A stretch of DNA of 64,000 nt. Source: Rhodomicrobium sp. R_RK_3 (GTDB lineage: Bacteria > Pseudomonadota > Alphaproteobacteria > Rhizobiales > Rhodomicrobiaceae). The notes beneath the pieces are model-generated. The model did not search any database, was not told the origin of the DNA, and saw only the letters and a program-made list of their open reading frames with translations. Position 1 is the first letter of the stretch, and each line of letters begins with the position of its first letter. The stretch covers positions 122,656 to 186,655 of the forward strand of contig NZ_MWLK01000015.1 in assembly GCF_002198715.1 (NCBI RefSeq), written 5' to 3'. A program made the position numbers and the translations under genes. Of the stretch, positions 1 through 9,881 are shown piece after piece.

Positions 1-1
1 C

Positions 2-1261
2 ATCAAATGCGAGGGCTGGAAATGGACGCAAGCCACGATCGATTTCCCCTATTCGGATCGCTATCGCTACCGGCAGATTCCGGGCGAGGAGCTGCCGCTC
101 AGTGATGAGGACCAAAATCAGCATCAAGCTCTCCAAGCCGAATATGAGCAGATACAGGAAAGGCATGACGGTGCGGACGAACTTACAGCGAGCGAGGCCA
201 AGCGGCTCGACGAGCTTGAAGCGGCCCTCGCCAGCTTCGAAGATCGTCCACTCGTCTACGAACCTGCCGACATGGCTTGTGCCGGCGTCATCGTCAGCCT
301 ATCCCACGATGGGCAGCTGCGAATCGAGAGGGGTTTCGTCAGGCAGGAAGATGACCCGCAACGCCGCGAACCTTCGAGCGCCGACCAGGCAACGCGCAAC
401 GATGACGGCGAAAGCGGCAACGCCCACGCGCCGGCCCTTCCGGCGAACGGCGGTGTTCAAACCGCTGTAACGGGCGAGGACGAGGTTGGCTCGGCCGCCC
501 TGTCCGACCGCCTCATGGAAGAGCTCACCGCCTGCCGGACCCTCGCCTTGCGTGAAGCTTTGTCCGGCGATCCGGAGGTCGCCCTCCTGTCCGTCCTGCA
601 CACATTTTGCCTGAAGCTGTTTTATGTCCGCATCTACGCTGAAAGCTGTTTCGAAATCGACGTCAGGGAAGCTGGCCTCGAGCGCCATTCTGCCGCGATC
701 ACCCCCATGCCGGTACAAGAGCGCTTTGAGGGGCGCCGTCAGCATTGGCAAAGCAGACTTCCAGCCGATCCCGTCGAATTGTGGGACGCGCTCTTCGCGT
801 TCGACGCATCTGAGCGATCGGAGCTGTTCGCCTTCTCAGCGGCGCTGACCGTCAATGCAGTTCACGATGTTCACGCAAGCCGCGGAAGTAGCGGGCGCCC
901 AGCCGACCGGCTGGCCCGAGCGCTCAAACTCGACATGACAGACGCCGGCTGGCAGGCCACGGTGGAGAGCTATTTTGGCCGGGTGACCAAGGCGCAGATA
1001 TTGGACTGCGTCCGCGATGCAAAGGGCCCAGCCGCCGCCGATCTGATCGCGCATCTGAAAAAATCCGACATGGCGCGCGAAGCGGAGCGGCTTTTGCAAG
1101 GGTCCGGATGGCTGCCGGAAACGCTTCGCACTTGGAGCACCGAGGAGGAGGCGCAACGACCCCTTACGCAAGCCGAAACGCCGGAGTTGCCCGCTTTTCT
1201 CGACCAAGACGCCTTCGGCGAGAGCGCAGCAGCCGAGCCTTACGCGGTCGCGGCGGAATAG
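2..1261 (+). CDS. ParB/RepB-type partition or regulatory protein, C-terminal part (5' end outside window)
   Basis: The reading frame is open from the left edge to a TAA at 1261, giving 419 visible residues; the start lies outside the window. After a basic patch near the edge there is a charged coil-like stretch, then a long alpha-helical C-terminal region ending in acidic residues. Both resemble the C-terminal part of the large ParB-domain proteins carried by alphaproteobacterial plasmids and ICEs. The N-terminal nuclease/HTH part, which would prove the family, is not visible, so the call rests mainly on the distinctive gene order that follows (Strawberry-notch helicase, Toprim, DUF2493, DUF2958, DUF736). 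Expected role: segregation or gene control of the element. A terminator-like hairpin follows. Confidence 0.6.
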   Translation: MKCEGWKWTQATIDFPYSDRYRYRQIPGEELPLSDEDQNQHQALQAEYEQIQERHDGADELTASEAKRLDELEAALASFEDRPLVYEPADMACAGVIVSLSHDGQLRIERGFVRQEDDPQRREPSSADQATRNDDGESGNAHAPALPANGGVQTAVTGEDEVGSAALSDRLMEELTACRTLALREALSGDPEVALLSVLHTFCLKLFYVRIYAESCFEIDVREAGLERHSAAITPMPVQERFEGRRQHWQSRLPADPVELWDALFAFDASERSELFAFSAALTVNAVHDVHASRGSSGRPADRLARALKLDMTDAGWQATVESYFGRVTKAQILDCVRDAKGPAAADLIAHLKKSDMAREAERLLQGSGWLPETLRTWSTEEEAQRPLTQAETPELPAFLDQDAFGESAAAEPYAVAAE

Positions 1262-1293
1262 GCGCGCCAGCAAGCCACCGCATTTTCCCAACC

Positions 1294-1320
1294 GGCCCGC
1301 CCTCGTGCGGGCCGTTTTCA
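1294..1320 (+). terminator. Hairpin with T-rich tail after the ParB-like gene
   Basis: A perfect 7-bp stem (GGCCCGC at 1294-1300, GCGGGCC at 1307-1313) with a 6-nt loop is followed by GTTTTCATTTTC. It lies between the ParB-like stop and the ribosome binding site of the next gene, so it would at least attenuate read-through. Confidence 0.55.
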
Positions 1321-1337
1321 TTTTCAGGAGCCCATTC

Positions 1338-1721
1338 ATGAATTGGTATCGGCCCTGCGCCTATGACGCCGAACAGAAGCACCGTTTTCATCGGGAGGCG
1401 CGCAAGCGTCTAAAGCATCTCGCCGCCGAACTCGGCTTTCCTCCCGGCAGCTACGATTTGCGGTCGAACCCCGGTGGCATCGCGGTGTCCGGCGAGATCA
1501 CGCTGCATCATGAAGCCGTTTACATCCAGATCTGCCAACCCGCCACCGGCCATGACACCGGCATCATGATCCGGACCTGCCAAGGCCGCCTCGATTATGC
1601 AGGCGGCCGCAATCATTACGAGCCGCTGGAGCGGCTGGGCGACATTCCCGGCCTTGCGAGACGTGTGCGCGAGGTCTTATACGTTGCGGCCCCGCCCGGA
1701 GCGTGCCGCCGATCGTCCTGA
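1338..1721 (+). CDS. Hypothetical protein of the mobile-element backbone
   Basis: 127 residues, starting at ATG 1338 with CAGGAG 8 nt upstream. The product is soluble, rich in Arg, His and Tyr, with no signal peptide or membrane segment. I do not recognise the family. Its place between a ParB-like gene and the helicase/methylase gene, on the same strand, suggests a conserved accessory gene of the element. Coding use resembles its neighbours. Function unknown. Confidence 0.6.
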   Translation: MNWYRPCAYDAEQKHRFHREARKRLKHLAAELGFPPGSYDLRSNPGGIAVSGEITLHHEAVYIQICQPATGHDTGIMIRTCQGRLDYAGGRNHYEPLERLGDIPGLARRVREVLYVAAPPGACRRSS

Positions 1722-1794
1722 CTTGATCGTCTCACCTATGGGGCATGCGATCCCGTCGCCCCGAATTTCCCTAAAATCTCTGGAGCCACACATC

Positions 1795-4700
1795 ATGACA
1801 CTGCCCTTGACACCGGCAGCCCTTGCGGCTGCGCGCCTGCCTGAATTGCCAGGTGCCGATGGCACAACCGAACCCAGAGCACCGCTTCTGTTCGCGGCGG
1901 CGCAATCTCTGGAAACCCAGCTCAGCGCCGGCCGAGCCATCGACGCCAGGGCGCTTCGATCGGCGATGGAGGCCGCATTCGGCGCGAGCGACGCAAGCGG
2001 CACCTGGCTGTGGAAGGACGCTTACGAGGCGCAGGAAGCAGCTCAGCTTCTATTTCTGCGCCGTCACGGCCCTGCAATGCTGGCAAAGGCCGCCGGCTCG
2101 GCACAAACGATGCTCACCATGCTGGCCCGGCTGTCGCGCCTGCTTCCCACCCAGACGCGCCGGTCAGAGGAAAGCCAGACGCTGCAGCAATTCTCGACGC
2201 CGATCGAACTTGGGTTTATCGCCAGCGCCGCAGCGCGCCTGTCACCGTCCGATGTTGTGCTGGAGCCGTCAGCGGGCACCGGGCTGCTTGCCATCTTTGC
2301 CGAAATGGCTGGCGCGCATCTTCATCTGAACGAGCTCGCCGAGCTTCGGGCCGGGCTACTCGCCCAAGCCTTTCCGCATCTCAGCGTAACACGGCACAAT
2401 GCCGAGCACATTCACGACTATATGGAGGCAGATATCCGGCCGAGCGTGGCGCTAATGAACCCGCCATTTTCAGTGTCGCCTGATGTAGATGCCCGGGTAA
2501 CGGGCGCTGCTGCCAAGCACATCATCTCGGCCTTCGCCCGGATCGTGCCGGGTGGACGGCTGGTGGCAATTACGCCCGCGAGCCTTGATCTCAATACTCC
2601 GGCCTGGCGCAAGAAATTTGCGACCCTTGGGCCTTCGCAGGTGATTTTCAGCGCGATCATCTCCGGAACCGTCTATGCGCGACATGGCACCGCCGTCGAA
2701 ACACGGCTGGCGGTCATCGACAAATCTCCAGCTGCCGATCCCGAACAGCCTCGCGGCAATCTTTTGATCGCACCAACGTCTGAGAAGCTGCTTGAATTTG
2801 TCGAGGCGCACGTTCCCACGCGAAAGTCATTGGACGTCACTCCCGCTCCCGTGAGATCGACCTCGGTTGCCGCGCAACCGTCGCTGGCCAAAGCGCCGCG
2901 GCCATCTTTATCCCAAAAAGCATCCGGTCTGGCGCCCGATCTCGAACCAGCGAATGCGATCGAGCTTGGCTATACAATCAGGCGCGAAGCGGACGCCGAT
3001 CGATCGCCGGGCAGCGCCGCGCTCTATGAGCCTTACAGCCTGCTGCGCATCTCGATCCCCGGCGCCGCGCCGCATCCGACGCCGCTGGTGCAGTCCGGCG
3101 CGATGGCCTCCGTCATGCCACCCGCTCCGAGCTACCGGCCGCATGTGCCAGCGCGGGTCCTGAGCGCAGGCCTTCTCTCCGAGGCGCAGCTGGAAAGCGT
3201 GATCTATGCCGGCGAGGCGCATCAAGCCTTTCTTTCCGGCCGCTACACCGTCAATGAAAGCTTCGACCGTCTTACGCCCGCTGGGGAAGGCGATGAGGGC
3301 GCGTTGCGCTTCCGGCGCGGCTGGTTTCTCGGCGACGGAACCGGGGCGGGCAAAGGGCGTCAGGCGGCCGGCATCATTGCCGATAATTGGATCAGGGGCC
3401 GTCGCAAGGCCGTTTGGATTTCGAAATCCGACAAGCTGATCGAGGATGCCAAACGCGACTGGGCGGCAATCGGCGGCGAGCCGCTCCAGATCGTCCCGCT
3501 GGCGCGCTACCCGCAAGGAACGGACATCCGTCTCGACGACGGTATCCTTTTCACGACTTACGCCACCTTGCGCACCGGCGAGGCGCGCAACAAGCCCTCG
3601 AGGCTTGCCCAAATCCTCGCCTGGCTGGGCCGCGATTTCGACGGCGTGATTATTTTCGACGAAGCCCACGCCATGGCGAATGCGGCTGGAAGCGCCGGTG
3701 AGCGCGGCGACAAGGCCCCATCGCAGCAAGGCCTGGCGGGGCTCCGGCTGCAGAATGCCTGTGCTCAAGCGCGGATCGTCTATATCTCCGCGACGGGCGC
3801 GACCACGGTTGAAAACCTTGCCTACGCCGCCCGTCTCGGATTGTGGGGTGCTGGCGATATGCCCTTTGCCACACGAGGCGATTTCGTCGCGGCGCTGGAG
3901 GCCGGCGGCGTCGCGGCGCAGGAAGTTCTTGCCCGCGATCTGAAAGCGCTTGGCCTCTACGCGGCGCGCTCGCTGTCTTATCATGGCGTCGAAGTCCAGA
4001 TGCTCGAGCACGCGCTGACAGCGGAGCAGATCCGCATTTACGATGCCTATGCGGAAGCCTTCCAGGTCATCCATTGCAATCTGGAGGCCGCTTTGCACGC
4101 CGCGAACATCACGGGTTCGTCGGGTAAGGCGCTGAATGCCCATGCCAAAGCGGTGGCGCGCTCGGCGTTCGAGTCCAACAAGCAGCGGTTTTTTAACCAT
4201 CTGATCACGGCGATGAAGTGTCCGTCGCTGATCGCATCCGTTGAAAGGGATCTGGCTGAAGGCAACGCCGCGATCATCCAGATTGTCTCAACCAACGAGG
4301 CTCTTCTCGATCGGCGGCTGGCGCAGATTCCAGCCGCCGAATGGAGCGATCTGTCCATCGACATCACGCCCCGCGAATATGTGCTCGACTATCTGGCCAA
4401 CGCCTTTCCTGTTCAGCTCTATGAGACCTACACGGACGACAACGGAAATCTGCTGTCGCGACCTGTCGTGAACGGTGACGGCCAGCCGGTTCAATGCCGC
4501 GCCGCTCTTTGCTTGAGGGATGCGATGATCGAAAGGCTGGCGAGCCTTCCTGCCCTGCCTGGCGCTCTCGACCAGATCATCCAGCATTTCGGCACGGCAA
4601 ATGTCGCCGAGGTGACTGGCCGTTCAAGGCGGATCGTCAAGCATTGCGAAGCCGACTGCGAGCGCCTTGCCGTGGAAACGCGGCCCGCCTCCGCCAATCT

Positions 4701-6201
4701 TTCGGAAGCGCAAGGCTTCATGGATGATGAGAAACACGTGCTGGTGTTCTCCGACGCGGGCGGCACCGGGCGCAGCTACCACGCCGATCTGGGCGCAAAG
4801 AACCAGCGCCGCCGTATCCACTATCTGCTGGAGGCCGGCTGGCGCGCCGACACAGCGATCCAAGGGCTGGGGCGCTCCAACCGCACCAATCAGAAACAGC
4901 CGCCGGTGTTCCGGCCGGTGACAACAGATGTGAAGGCCGAAAAGCGCTTTCTCTCGACGATCGCCCGCCGGCTCGACACGCTCGGCGCCATCACCCGAGG
5001 CGCGCGAGCGACGGGCGGACAGGGCATGTTCCGGGCGGAGGACAATCTGGAAAGCGCCTATGCGCGCGCAGCGTTGCGGGATTTTTTCCAGCATCTCCAT
5101 GCCGGCCAGATCGAGGCCTGTTCGGCCGCCGAGTTCGAAGCTGCAACGGGCTTGACGCTCACCCAGGAGGGTGGCGGGTTGAAGGAAGACTTGCCGCCGA
5201 TTTCTCAATTCCTCAATCGGATGCTGGCCTTGAAGATCGATTTGCAAAATCGGCTGTTCGAGGCCTTCGAAGCGCTGCTTGAGGATCGCGTTGAGGCAGC
5301 AATCGCGGCGGGGATCTACGAGCAAGGCGTGGAGACGATTACGGCTGAGCGCATGACCGTCGCCGAACGCCGGACGCTGTACATGCACGAAGCCACGGGC
5401 GCGCAAACCAGTCTCGTGACGATCGAGCGGCGGCAAAAAGCTAAAATATTGCAGCTTGAGACGGCGCTAGAGCTGGCGGCGGGGATGAATGGAGCACTGC
5501 TGGTCAACGCGGTCTCGGGACGGGCGGCGGTCGCGACATCGGCACCGGGCCAGCTTGACTCCGACGGGGCCGTCATTGCCCGCCGGCGGCTGCATCGTCC
5601 CAAATCCCGCGAGACGATCCCGGCGAAAACTTTGGCGCAGTCCGAATGGCGGTCCGCCGACCCGTCCTCGTTTCGCCAAGCCTGGCAGATGGAATTGGAC
5701 ACGATCCCGCCCTTCACCGACGACACCATTCATCTCATCACCGGGCTCCTATTGCCGGTCTGGGATCGGCTCGGCCGCGGCAAGGACGCGCTGCGGGTCT
5801 ACCGGCTCGAGACCGAAGAGGGCGAACGCCTGATCGGCCGCGTCATCGCGCCGGATGCCTTACCGCAGGTGCTGGATGCTTTCGGTGCTGGCCTGGGGGC
5901 ACCGCGGTTGACCCCCGAGGCGACCTTTACGGCGATCCTGCGTCAGGGCCAAACTTTCAATCTCCAGGGCGATCTCGCCTTACGCCGGTCCCTCGTCATG
6001 GGCGCATACCGCATCGAATTGACGGGCTTTTCCGACACGGCGGTGCCGCAATTGAAAGCGCTTGGCCTGACCTCGGAGATCATTGCCTGGAAGCTCAGGC
6101 TGTTCGTGCCGGCCTCCGAGAGCAATGGACCGGCGATTCTGGGGCGGCTTTTCGAGCGCTGGCCGGTTCGCCACTCAACAGACCGATCGATTGCCGCTTG
6201 A
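1795..6201 (+). CDS. Methyltransferase-Strawberry notch-type SF2 helicase fusion
   Basis: 1468 residues from ATG 1795, chosen because TGGAG precedes it by about 9 nt; an upstream in-frame extension has no ribosome site. The N-terminal part is a class I SAM-dependent methyltransferase: EPSAGTG at about 156-162 fits the SAM-binding loop and NPPF at 222-225 fits an amino-methylase catalytic motif. The middle is a Strawberry-notch-like helicase/ATPase with GDGTGAGKG at 513-521 as Walker A and DEAH at 622-625. A helicase C-terminal part has QGLGRSNRTNQ at 1023-1033, resembling motif VI. Such proteins are carried by alphaproteobacterial conjugative elements, where they may modify or unwind the element's DNA (inference). 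Cytoplasmic. Confidence 0.85.
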   Translation: MTLPLTPAALAAARLPELPGADGTTEPRAPLLFAAAQSLETQLSAGRAIDARALRSAMEAAFGASDASGTWLWKDAYEAQEAAQLLFLRRHGPAMLAKAAGSAQTMLTMLARLSRLLPTQTRRSEESQTLQQFSTPIELGFIASAAARLSPSDVVLEPSAGTGLLAIFAEMAGAHLHLNELAELRAGLLAQAFPHLSVTRHNAEHIHDYMEADIRPSVALMNPPFSVSPDVDARVTGAAAKHIISAFARIVPGGRLVAITPASLDLNTPAWRKKFATLGPSQVIFSAIISGTVYARHGTAVETRLAVIDKSPAADPEQPRGNLLIAPTSEKLLEFVEAHVPTRKSLDVTPAPVRSTSVAAQPSLAKAPRPSLSQKASGLAPDLEPANAIELGYTIRREADADRSPGSAALYEPYSLLRISIPGAAPHPTPLVQSGAMASVMPPAPSYRPHVPARVLSAGLLSEAQLESVIYAGEAHQAFLSGRYTVNESFDRLTPAGEGDEGALRFRRGWFLGDGTGAGKGRQAAGIIADNWIRGRRKAVWISKSDKLIEDAKRDWAAIGGEPLQIVPLARYPQGTDIRLDDGILFTTYATLRTGEARNKPSRLAQILAWLGRDFDGVIIFDEAHAMANAAGSAGERGDKAPSQQGLAGLRLQNACAQARIVYISATGATTVENLAYAARLGLWGAGDMPFATRGDFVAALEAGGVAAQEVLARDLKALGLYAARSLSYHGVEVQMLEHALTAEQIRIYDAYAEAFQVIHCNLEAALHAANITGSSGKALNAHAKAVARSAFESNKQRFFNHLITAMKCPSLIASVERDLAEGNAAIIQIVSTNEALLDRRLAQIPAAEWSDLSIDITPREYVLDYLANAFPVQLYETYTDDNGNLLSRPVVNGDGQPVQCRAALCLRDAMIERLASLPALPGALDQIIQHFGTANVAEVTGRSRRIVKHCEADCERLAVETRPASANLSEAQGFMDDEKHVLVFSDAGGTGRSYHADLGAKNQRRRIHYLLEAGWRADTAIQGLGRSNRTNQKQPPVFRPVTTDVKAEKRFLSTIARRLDTLGAITRGARATGGQGMFRAEDNLESAYARAALRDFFQHLHAGQIEACSAAEFEAATGLTLTQEGGGLKEDLPPISQFLNRMLALKIDLQNRLFEAFEALLEDRVEAAIAAGIYEQGVETITAERMTVAERRTLYMHEATGAQTSLVTIERRQKAKILQLETALELAAGMNGALLVNAVSGRAAVATSAPGQLDSDGAVIARRRLHRPKSRETIPAKTLAQSEWRSADPSSFRQAWQMELDTIPPFTDDTIHLITGLLLPVWDRLGRGKDALRVYRLETEEGERLIGRVIAPDALPQVLDAFGAGLGAPRLTPEATFTAILRQGQTFNLQGDLALRRSLVMGAYRIELTGFSDTAVPQLKALGLTSEIIAWKLRLFVPASESNGPAILGRLFERWPVRHSTDRSIAA

Positions 6202-6228
6202 CTGGACCTTGATCAGCGAGGGTTCGTC

Positions 6229-7260
6229 ATGCGGCCAACTGCCAGCGACACGGCGCGCGCCTTAGGGCGTAGCGCCGAAACTGTCTGCCGCCATTATCTC
6301 TCCCGTGGCCGCCGCATGGGCGGATACTGGATCGTCGGCGACATCCTCAATAACCCTGGCCGCAGCTTGTTCGTCCGGCTGCGTGGCCCGGAATACGGTC
6401 CGGGCGCCTGTGGTAAGTGGGCGGATGCGGCAACGGGCGAGCATGGCGATCTCCTCGATCTCATCCGCTTGGCGTGCGGTCTCACCTCATTGAAAGATGC
6501 CATCGAGGAAGCGCAGGAATTCCTCAGCTTGCCGCCACCGATCACGCGATCAATCCCGCGACCACGAAGACCCTCCTCGCCCTCGAACATGGGGGCGGCG
6601 CGCCGGCTCTATGCGGGCGCGCAGCCACTGAAGGGCACGCTCGGTGAAGCCTATCTGCGCGCCCGGGGCATCGACACCGATGTCCTCGCAACGCCGCTCC
6701 GCTTCCATCCGCGCCTCCTCTATCGAGAGGGCAAGACAGCCCAATCCTTTCCAGGTCTGGTCGCGGCTGTCACCGACGCGCTTGGCTGCGTCACCGGCGT
6801 GCAGCGCCTGTTTCTCGATCCCAATCATCCGCGCAAGGCTGATGTCGAAGATCCTCGCCGTTCGCTCGGACATCTGCTCGGGAATGGCGTTCGCTTTGGA
6901 GAGGTCAGCACCGCTCTGGCCGCTGGTGAGGGCATCGAAACCATGCTGTCTCTGGCGACCGTCATTCCGAACCTGCCCGTCGTTGCGGCCTCAAGTGCAG
7001 CGCATCTGGCCGCCATCAATCTGCCCGCCAATCTCACACGGCTCTACATTGCACGCGACAATGACGTGGCTGGGCGATGGGCGGCCGCTCGTCTCGAGGT
7101 CCGCGCTATCGAAATGGGCATCCCGTCGATCCTGCATCTCATTCCCGCCCTCAAGGATTTCAACGACGATTTGCGCGAACTTGGTGTCCGAGCGTTTGCC
7201 GAACGTCTCGCGCCACAGCTCGCCAGCGAAGAGCGGGCGCGATTGACCCTGACGGCTTGA
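6229..7260 (+). CDS. Toprim-domain primase-like protein
   Basis: 343 residues, starting 27 nt after the helicase stop and probably co-transcribed with it. The first ~100 residues resemble the N-terminal region found before Toprim domains in phage and plasmid primases, including a CGKWAD turn followed by a helical GDLLDLI segment. The Toprim core is clear: the conserved Glu lies in GEGIE (E234) and the metal-binding pair in RDNDVAG (D277, D279). No helicase domain is attached. Likely function: primer synthesis or other nucleotidyl transfer during replication or transfer of the element. The family is clear; the exact activity is inferred. Confidence 0.85.
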   Translation: MRPTASDTARALGRSAETVCRHYLSRGRRMGGYWIVGDILNNPGRSLFVRLRGPEYGPGACGKWADAATGEHGDLLDLIRLACGLTSLKDAIEEAQEFLSLPPPITRSIPRPRRPSSPSNMGAARRLYAGAQPLKGTLGEAYLRARGIDTDVLATPLRFHPRLLYREGKTAQSFPGLVAAVTDALGCVTGVQRLFLDPNHPRKADVEDPRRSLGHLLGNGVRFGEVSTALAAGEGIETMLSLATVIPNLPVVAASSAAHLAAINLPANLTRLYIARDNDVAGRWAAARLEVRAIEMGIPSILHLIPALKDFNDDLRELGVRAFAERLAPQLASEERARLTLTA

Positions 7261-7552
7261 CCATCTCTGACCAGCTCTCAGTTCGCGCGACGAATCCATC
7301 ACTCCCCCATCGACGCCCGGTCGCCGTAAGACAAGCGGCCGTGCGGGACGGCGGCTCTGCCCCCAAGTCGGGGACGGGAGCGTCCCCTAAAGCGCCGCCG
7401 CAACGGGCGTGTCGCCCGTTCTCCGCTTCGCTCCGACCAGGACATCACGCCATCCACCGCGGCATTAGGTGCGGCGTCGCTTTGCTTGGCGGCATCCGAG
7501 CGCCGTCACGGCCGCTGATCTTGCGGCTTCACAACGTCAGAAGGAGACCGCC
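7261..7552. other. Intergenic leader before the DUF2493 gene
   Basis: No convincing gene. GC-rich, with local inverted repeats near 7345-7420. It holds a 24-nt segment at 7415-7438 that recurs with 3 mismatches at 9766-9789 in front of the DUF736 gene, and may be a transcribed leader. Confidence 0.4.
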
Positions 7553-8485
7553 ATGAGGATTGATCTTCACGACAATACAGATGAGCCGGAACAGCTGTCG
7601 GCGACAGCGCGTATTCTCGATCACCTCGCCCTCCACGGTGGGCATCTTCCCGGTGATCCCGACCCGAGGGCATTGCCCGACGACGATAAGGCGCACGCCG
7701 GTCTCCGCGCCATGTTGAATGCGCTAGCGTCGATAATCGCCGGATCACGCCTCGAAGACGATACCGAATCGCTGCTTTGGACCGCCGTCAATATCTTCCA
7801 CGCCGCTTCCCTGCGCCTTCAGCGCCGTCTCGACGACAATGAACGCGCCCAAAGGCAAAGCCAGATCGAGCAGGATGGCTCAGAAATCCGCTCCGTCGAT
7901 CTTGAACGGCTGATTGCCGCGGGCGAGGATTTAACCGCACGGCATGAGACCTACCTCGCCCTTCGCGATTACGCCGCCACCTTGTTCGCCTCTCACACGG
8001 GATCGAGCTGGCGCCCGCGCACCGGGTCGATGACCCCACACAAAACCCTCACAGCCGCCATGATCGACAGTCGCGATTATCTCGCCGCCAAGCGCCGCAA
8101 GGAGATCGAACCGCTGCTGCCGACTGGCACGATGATTGCTGTCGCCGGCGGCGTCGACTTCAACGAACACCGCCTGATCTGGGAGACGCTCGACAAGGTT
8201 CGGGCCAAACATACCGGCATGGTTCTCTTGCATGGCGGTGCCTCGAAAGGCGCCGAATACATCGCCTCCCGATGGGCCGACAACAGGGAGATCCCGCAAA
8301 TCGTCTTCAAGCCCGATTGGACCCGCTTTGGCAAAGCGGCACCCTTCAAGCGCAACGATCAACTCGTGGATGCCATGCCCGCCGGGCTAATCGTCTTTCC
8401 CGGTGGCGGAGTCGTGCAGAATCTTGCCGACAAGGCACGCGCGCACGGCATCTGCGTTTGGCTCATCGACGGTGGCGGCGCGTGA
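7553..8485 (+). CDS. DUF2493 (SLOG/YAcAr-like) protein
   Basis: 310 residues from ATG 7553, with AAGGAG 8 nt upstream. The N-terminal half is helical and acidic. The C-terminal ~125 residues form the recognisable part: a beta strand ending IAVAGGVDF, then LLHGGASKGAE, then KPDWTRFGKAAPFKRN, then IVFPGGG. This is the DUF2493 pattern, a Rossmann-like fold related to SLOG nucleotide-binding domains. Such domains are thought to bind nucleotides or nucleotide-derived ligands, but no reaction is known. It is a regular member of this conjugative-element gene set. Confidence 0.8.
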   Translation: MRIDLHDNTDEPEQLSATARILDHLALHGGHLPGDPDPRALPDDDKAHAGLRAMLNALASIIAGSRLEDDTESLLWTAVNIFHAASLRLQRRLDDNERAQRQSQIEQDGSEIRSVDLERLIAAGEDLTARHETYLALRDYAATLFASHTGSSWRPRTGSMTPHKTLTAAMIDSRDYLAAKRRKEIEPLLPTGTMIAVAGGVDFNEHRLIWETLDKVRAKHTGMVLLHGGASKGAEYIASRWADNREIPQIVFKPDWTRFGKAAPFKRNDQLVDAMPAGLIVFPGGGVVQNLADKARAHGICVWLIDGGGA

Positions 8486-8827
8486 GCGCCGCATGACCTT
8501 CGTCAATCCTCACCAGCCCGAAGCAAAGTCTCCACGGCTTTTCGCGGGATTCCTCATCGCGCAACCGAGCACCCCCGGCGATCCTTTAAAGAGCGGGCGC
8601 GACGCGAGGCGAGAAAAACAATCCTCCGATATCCACCCCGTGCGCCGGGGCATGGCGGGTTTTGCCCCGGCGCGAGCCGCGATCAAGCCCCAGCCCGCCC
8701 CGACCGCAAGGCCAGCCAGGCGATCAGACCTCCGACCGTGTCGGGGCCTGATCGCGGCTCCAACGCGCCGGGCCGTGCCGCCTCCGCCCCCGGCTTCGCG
8801 GGGGTATCATTTGGAGGAAAGTTTTCC
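8486..8827. other. Intergenic region with no supported gene
   Basis: 342 bp of GC-rich DNA. Open frames exist but are Pro/Ala/Arg-rich and unrecognisable. The last bases include GGAGGAAAG, the ribosome binding site of the next gene. Confidence 0.4.
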
Positions 8828-9175
8828 ATGTCCCTCATCACCGCAAACCAGCGCCGGCTGCTTATCCTGAATGGCATCGCCGCTGAACGTGATCCCCAAT
8901 TCGATCCGCTCCCCGTGGTCAAGCTCACGGCCTCCTGGAATGGCACGGTCTGGTTACTCACCGAAATGGCGCCTGATGATCCGGACAGGCTGTTCGGCCT
9001 TAAAACCATTCAAGTCGGCTCGCCGGAACTTGCCTATTTCCGCATCAGCAGCCTCGAAAGCCTCGCTGGGCCAGATGGCGAGCGCGTTATTTCCGATGAG
9101 GCCTTCTTCGCCGACAAGACCCTGTCCGCCTACATCGAAGAGGCCCTCTATCGAGATTATCCAACCAAGCCATAA
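8828..9175 (+). CDS. DUF2958 domain protein
   Basis: 115 residues from ATG 8828, with GGAGGAAAG just upstream. The motif order matches DUF2958: a strand near PVVKLTASWNGTVWLLTEM, then DPDRLFGL, then GSPELAYFRISSLESL. Proteins of this family are small, cytoplasmic and almost confined to plasmids and integrative elements; no biochemical role is established. A strong hairpin follows the stop, so it may be the end of a transcript. Confidence 0.8.
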   Translation: MSLITANQRRLLILNGIAAERDPQFDPLPVVKLTASWNGTVWLLTEMAPDDPDRLFGLKTIQVGSPELAYFRISSLESLAGPDGERVISDEAFFADKTLSAYIEEALYRDYPTKP

Positions 9176-9183
9176 GCGTGATT

Positions 9184-9207
9184 GGCCGCCGGGGAAACTC
9201 GGCGGCC
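9184..9207 (+). terminator. Hairpin after the DUF2958 gene
   Basis: A perfect 8-bp stem, GGCCGCCG (9184-9191) and CGGCGGCC (9200-9207), with an 8-nt loop, begins 8 nt after the DUF2958 stop. There is no long T tract, so termination may be weak or factor-dependent. Confidence 0.5.
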
Positions 9208-9881
9208 TATTCATAGGTGATCGTTCGCACTTTCGTGAATTGCGTCAGGCATAGCAGCAATCAACCAGGGGATCTGATGGATGCTCGTAGATTTTTAAAC
9301 GAGTGACGGATCAGAACCGCGCAAAAAACCTTCCGAAAGCGGCCGACCATCTCTCCTTTGGCCGTTACAGTCACGCGCTTTGCCGTTGCCTCGAAAGCTC
9401 ATCCGGCTGGGAAGCTTGGGAGTGGCTTGACGCGCCGCCCGCCCCAATTGCGGTCCCGACCACAATCATCGGCTTGGGTGTGATGCGGATAGCGGTCCTT
9501 GCATTGTCGTTTCGCCGCGGCGGGATCTCCGTTGAGCGAGGCTCAGCATCGTGCCGCCGGTGTCGCCCCGTAGACGTCCGTGCCGAATGCCAAGCTATCC
9601 TCCTCGCAATCGGTGGCGCGTTCGGCCGATGCGGGCCGGGTGCGATGGGCAATGTGGAGCCAATATCGGCTGCGCCTCGATCGTCTTGCCGCAACGGCTG
9701 CCTCCGGCTTTCTTCCCCTGGCGCAAGAAGCGCCATTCCTCGCGGAGGCAAGAAAGCCATCGCCTGCCGTTCTCCGCTGCGCTTCGACCCGTTGGGTGCG
9801 GTCCGATCGTCTTGGCTCCCGAGACATGCCATCGCGGCCGCGATCGGCGCGGACGCGAAATCAACCGATAGGAGAACAACC
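9208..9881. other. Long non-coding stretch before the DUF736 gene
   Basis: About 670 bp with no credible gene. An open frame runs through it into the DUF736 gene but its translation is low-complexity (Ala, Arg, Pro, Ser) and unlike any family I know. It contains the second copy of the 24-nt leader motif (9766-9789). It is probably a decayed or regulatory spacer of the mobile element. Confidence 0.4.

Noticed and set aside
2908-4200. Open frame of 430 codons opposite the helicase gene
   Set aside because: Shadow of the Strawberry-notch helicase region, without a domain or ribosome site.
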